This document shows positions 5,710-7,804 of a stretch of 7,804 nt of DNA, one piece after another; position 1 is the first letter of the stretch, and each line of letters starts with the position of its first letter. The position numbers and the translations under genes are program-made. Location: assembly GCA_035315685.1 (NCBI GenBank), contig DATFXR010000363.1:1-7804 (forward strand). Reading direction: 5' to 3'. The notes beneath the pieces are model-generated. The model searched no databases. It saw only the letters and a program-made list of their open reading frames with translations, and was not told the DNA's origin. The stretch is from QHWK01 sp035315685. GTDB lineage: Bacteria > Acidobacteriota > Vicinamibacteria > Vicinamibacterales > CAVVIG01.

Positions 5710-6376
5710 TGCGTTCGAGGAAGCGATAGTACACCGCCAGAAAACAGGTCCGCGTCGTGTCGGGGATCGGGCGCAGTTTGCTGCGCTGTCCGCCGTACAC
5801 CGCCGTGACCGGCACTCCGGCGACGCGCCCGCCGCGCCGCCGGACTTTGATCAACATCTCCGTTTCGATCTCGTAGCCGCTCGCGGTCAGGCGCAGCGGC
5901 CGGAGCGCGTCGACGCGAAAGACTCGAAAGCCACACTGCGTGTCGCGGACCGGCACGCCGACGAACCACGACAGCGCACGGCTGCCGAGGCGGTTCGCGT
6001 GATACCGCGCGGCCGGCATCCGATCGCGATCGAACCGCCGCTCGCCGACGACGACGTCCACGCCGCTGCGCTCCGCTTCGGCGACGAGCGACGGCGCTTC
6101 GCCCGGCAGATGCTGCAGGTCGGCGTCCAGCAGCAGTACATGCGTATAGTCGCCGTCGAAGACGCGCGCGAGACCGGTTCGCACCGCCGTCCCTTTGCCG
6201 CGATTGGCCCCGTGCACGACCACGTCGGCGCCCGCGGCCCGCGCACGCTCGGCAGTCCCGTCGTTCGATCCATCGTCGACGACAATGATGCGTTCGACGG
6301 TTCCGTCGAGGCCTGCGACAACGCGTGCGATCGACGGCGCCTCGTTGAATGCTGGAATCACGGCTGCCACTCGCAT
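5705..6376 (-). CDS. Family 2 glycosyltransferase, DPM1-like
   Basis: A complete 223-residue GT-A glycosyltransferase resembling dolichyl/polyprenyl-phosphate mannose synthases without C-terminal membrane helices. Motifs: IPAFNE (7-12) and VDDGSNDGT (33-41) for the nucleotide, NRGKGTAVRTG (58-68), the metal-binding DAD at 84-86 within LLLDADLQHLP, DTQCGFRVFR (145-154) and EIETEML (169-175). It would transfer a sugar from a nucleotide or similar donor to a lipid carrier or lipid product on the cytoplasmic face of the membrane. It starts 27 bp after the MMPL exporter stop and precedes an acyltransferase, which suggests a glycolipid or glycosylated acyl product. The C-terminus is close to the end of the fold, so no part appears lost. 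The donor sugar cannot be predicted from the sequence. Confidence 0.9.
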   Translation of the reverse strand: MRVAAVIPAFNEAPSIARVVAGLDGTVERIIVVDDGSNDGTAERARAAGADVVVHGANRGKGTAVRTGLARVFDGDYTHVLLLDADLQHLPGEAPSLVAEAERSGVDVVVGERRFDRDRMPAARYHANRLGSRALSWFVGVPVRDTQCGFRVFRVDALRPLRLTASGYEIETEMLIKVRRRGGRVAGVPVTAVYGGQRSKLRPIPDTTRTCFLAVYYRFLERI

Positions 6377-6403
6377 GCTCGTACGAAACGTAATGCAACG
6401 CCT

Positions 6404-6419
6404 TCAGCCGAGCGGCTGA
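6404..6419. repeat. Short GC-rich palindrome at the exporter stop
   Basis: TCAGCCG-AG-CGGCTGA: two 7-bp arms (6404-6410 and 6413-6419) around a 2-bp centre. It contains the TGA stop of the MMPL gene on the minus strand. As RNA it could form a tight hairpin between the exporter and the glycosyltransferase gene. There is no T-tract, so a full terminator is unlikely; mRNA processing or attenuation is possible. Confidence 0.5.
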
Positions 6420-7804
6420 CGCTCGCCTGACCTGTCCGCCGTGGCTTCAGCGGAGGCGGACATCTTCGCGCTATGTCGTTCATGCATCAACAACGCGGGC
6501 AGCGTGATCACCGACGCCGCGGCGAGCGTGATCGTGCTGACGACTGACACAACGCCCATCGACTGCAGCGGCGGGTACGACGAGGTGACCAGGGTCCCGT
6601 AGCCGAGCATCGTGATGGCGGCGGCGACGAGAATCACTGGTGCAAGCTCCGCGGTCGCCCGCGTCGCGTCCCCGCGCTCCCGATACCGGTGAACGAGATG
6701 GATCCCGTAGTCGACCCCGATGCCCACGAACGTGACGACGGCAAACACCGCGAAGAGGTCGAGCTCCACACCCGCGATCCCCAGCACTCCCGCCGCCCAG
6801 ACGAGGCCGATCGCCGTCGGCAGCAGCGCATACAGCGACAGGCGCCAGCCGCGGAACGCCGCGACCACGAGCGCGACGACGATGGCGGTCCCGATCACGA
6901 GTCCCTTGACGAATTGTGGCAGGAAACTGCGGGCCAGTTCCCGGTTCACCAGCGTCAGGCCGGTGAGCGTCGCCGACGGATTCACTGCATCGACGATCTG
7001 CTGAACACGCGCGGTCTGTTCCGCGCTCGTCGGAAAGACGTAGGTCGCCAGCGTCCAGCGATCGTGATCGGAGGCAACCAAGCGATCGATGACGTCGCTG
7101 AGCCCGTGTGCGACGTACCCCTGCAGGGTGAGACGCCCCGATCGATCGAGCAGGCGTGGCAGCCGTTCGGCAAACGGGTCGAACGCGCCCGGCGTGAAAT
7201 CGGCGGCGACTCGCGCGCGATCGAGCGACGCGCGGACCACGTCCGCCGTCAGATGCGACTGTTCGATCCGCTGCGCGCTTCGCGTCTGCGAGGCCAGCGA
7301 CGGCAGCAGCCGCGATGGTGGTTGAACGGCGACGTCCGGAAGATCACGCGCGAGCATCGCCGCGAGACGTTCGTTGGCCGCCAGCAGGGGGTCCAGGGCA
7401 GGCCCTTCGTCGAGCACGACGTAGATGTCGCTCGGCAGGCCGAAGGTCGGGCCGATCTTCGCTTCGAGCAGCGCGGCCGGCGTGGTCGATCGCAGGCGAT
7501 CCAATGTCGGGTTGATCCGCAGCCGCGTCGCGGCGAGCCCGAACACGCAAGTGACGAGCGCGCTGGCGACCAGGAGCGTGCGGCGGCGGTTCACGATCCA
7601 GTCGGCAAGCCCGGGCATCAGCAGGACCGGCGCAGGCCGCTTCGGCGCGCGTCTCGGCAGCAGCGCCGGGACCATCACGAGCGTGAGCATGCCGCACGCC
7701 ATCATGCTGTGGCCGAGCAGCCGGCCAAGCTGCTGCAGGCTCGGGAAGTCCACGAACATCAATCCGTAGAAGGTGGCGGCCGTCGTCCACATGCCGAGCA
7801 GCAT
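6404..7804 (-). CDS. MMPL/RND-family lipid exporter, C-terminal part
   Basis: The visible 466 residues are the C-terminal half or more of an MMPL-type RND transporter, a 12-helix inner-membrane pump, normally about 750-900 residues, that moves lipids or hydrophobic products outward. Visible helices lie near residues 30-50 (end of the first half), 75-93 (start of the second half), 300-317, 325-345, 349-370, 386-405 and 417-439. A large periplasmic loop (about 94-298) begins RLRINPTLDRLRS. The signature GIGVDYGIHLVHRYRER at 361-377 carries the Asp-Tyr pair (D365, Y366) of proton relay in MMPL proteins. The codon at 7804 happens to be ATG, but the first-half architecture is missing, so the gene runs off the right edge. 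The tail MSASAEATADRSGERQPLG (448-466) is low-complexity and read from palindromic repeats, an acquired extension. The gene leads the run glycosyltransferase, acyltransferase, hydrolase, whose lipid product it may export. Confidence 0.88.
   Translation of the reverse strand: MLLGMWTTAATFYGLMFVDFPSLQQLGRLLGHSMMACGMLTLVMVPALLPRRAPKRPAPVLLMPGLADWIVNRRRTLLVASALVTCVFGLAATRLRINPTLDRLRSTTPAALLEAKIGPTFGLPSDIYVVLDEGPALDPLLAANERLAAMLARDLPDVAVQPPSRLLPSLASQTRSAQRIEQSHLTADVVRASLDRARVAADFTPGAFDPFAERLPRLLDRSGRLTLQGYVAHGLSDVIDRLVASDHDRWTLATYVFPTSAEQTARVQQIVDAVNPSATLTGLTLVNRELARSFLPQFVKGLVIGTAIVVALVVAAFRGWRLSLYALLPTAIGLVWAAGVLGIAGVELDLFAVFAVVTFVGIGVDYGIHLVHRYRERGDATRATAELAPVILVAAAITMLGYGTLVTSSYPPLQSMGVVSVVSTITLAAASVITLPALLMHERHSAKMSASAEATADRSGERQPLG
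6433..6462. repeat. REP-like 30-bp palindrome inside the exporter's last codons
   Basis: Perfect 8-bp outer arms TGTCCGCC (6433-6440) and GGCGGACA (6455-6462) flank a partly palindromic core with GGCTTCAGC. The TGTCCGCC...GGCGGACA form, read on the minus strand as the peptide MSASAEATADR, looks to me like a type of dispersed palindrome common in Acidobacteriota and related GC-rich genomes; that is recollection, not a search result. It forms part of the C-terminal tail of the MMPL protein and lies 14 bp from the palindrome at 6404-6419. Confidence 0.5.

Noticed and set aside
5606..6430. A 274-codon plus-strand frame opposite the glycosyltransferase
   Set aside because: It mirrors the GT2 gene on the minus strand, which has complete catalytic motifs; the plus frame has none.
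1..7804. CRISPR array, transposase, phage genes, tRNA or rRNA
   Set aside because: No regularly spaced direct repeats, no DDE or integrase motifs, and no tRNA/rRNA-like stretch was recognised on either strand.

Overview
This is a clearly GC-rich bacterial window of chromosomal character, with tightly packed genes and no phage, plasmid, tRNA, rRNA or CRISPR signature. The codon bias, the kind of dispersed repeats present and the gene families suggest Acidobacteriota, possibly the Vicinamibacteria branch. That placement is inference from general resemblance, not from a marker gene.

Layout. (1) Positions 1-1930, minus strand: an AMP-dependent acyl ligase followed 25 bp later by a radical SAM enzyme, which leaves the window inside its CxxxCxxC motif. 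(2) Positions 1948-2159: a 74-bp AT-rich inverted repeat built of 7-bp units, directly joined to the 5' stump of a CPA2-type cation:proton antiporter. (3) Positions 2187-3766, plus strand: a hot-dog-fold 3-hydroxyacyl-ACP dehydratase and a DUF2062-methyltransferase fusion, 14 bp apart. (4) Positions 3761-3796: a second, smaller copy of the AT-rich heptad palindrome, covering the stop codons of two convergent genes. (5) Positions 3791-7804, minus strand: a four-gene run, read as MMPL/RND-type exporter (C-terminal part only), GT2 glycosyltransferase, LpxL/HtrB-like acyltransferase and YdjM/DUF457 membrane hydrolase. The spacing is short, and the last two genes share a TGATG stop/start.

How the genes may work together. 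Acyl ligase, ACP dehydratase, SAM methyltransferase, lysophospholipid-type acyltransferase, GT2 enzyme and MMPL exporter together resemble the accessory set of aryl-polyene, flexirubin and related fatty-acid/polyketide lipid clusters. In that model an acyl chain is activated and dehydrated on a carrier protein, methylated, acylated or glycosylated onto a lipid anchor at the inner membrane, and exported by the MMPL protein. The unusual member is the radical SAM protein. Its N-terminus has the CPxC...CPxHG cysteine pattern of the Tes (tetraether synthase)/MJ0619-like family, which could add C-C bond or other radical chemistry on lipid chains. No ketosynthase, ketoreductase or acyl carrier protein is visible here, so the assignment as one cluster is a hypothesis that depends on flanking sequence.

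Other points of interest are a truncated antiporter ending at a repeat, an acyltransferase whose apparent N-terminal coding sequence runs upstream of any ATG/GTG/TTG start, and an exporter whose C-terminal tail is encoded by a REP-like palindrome.
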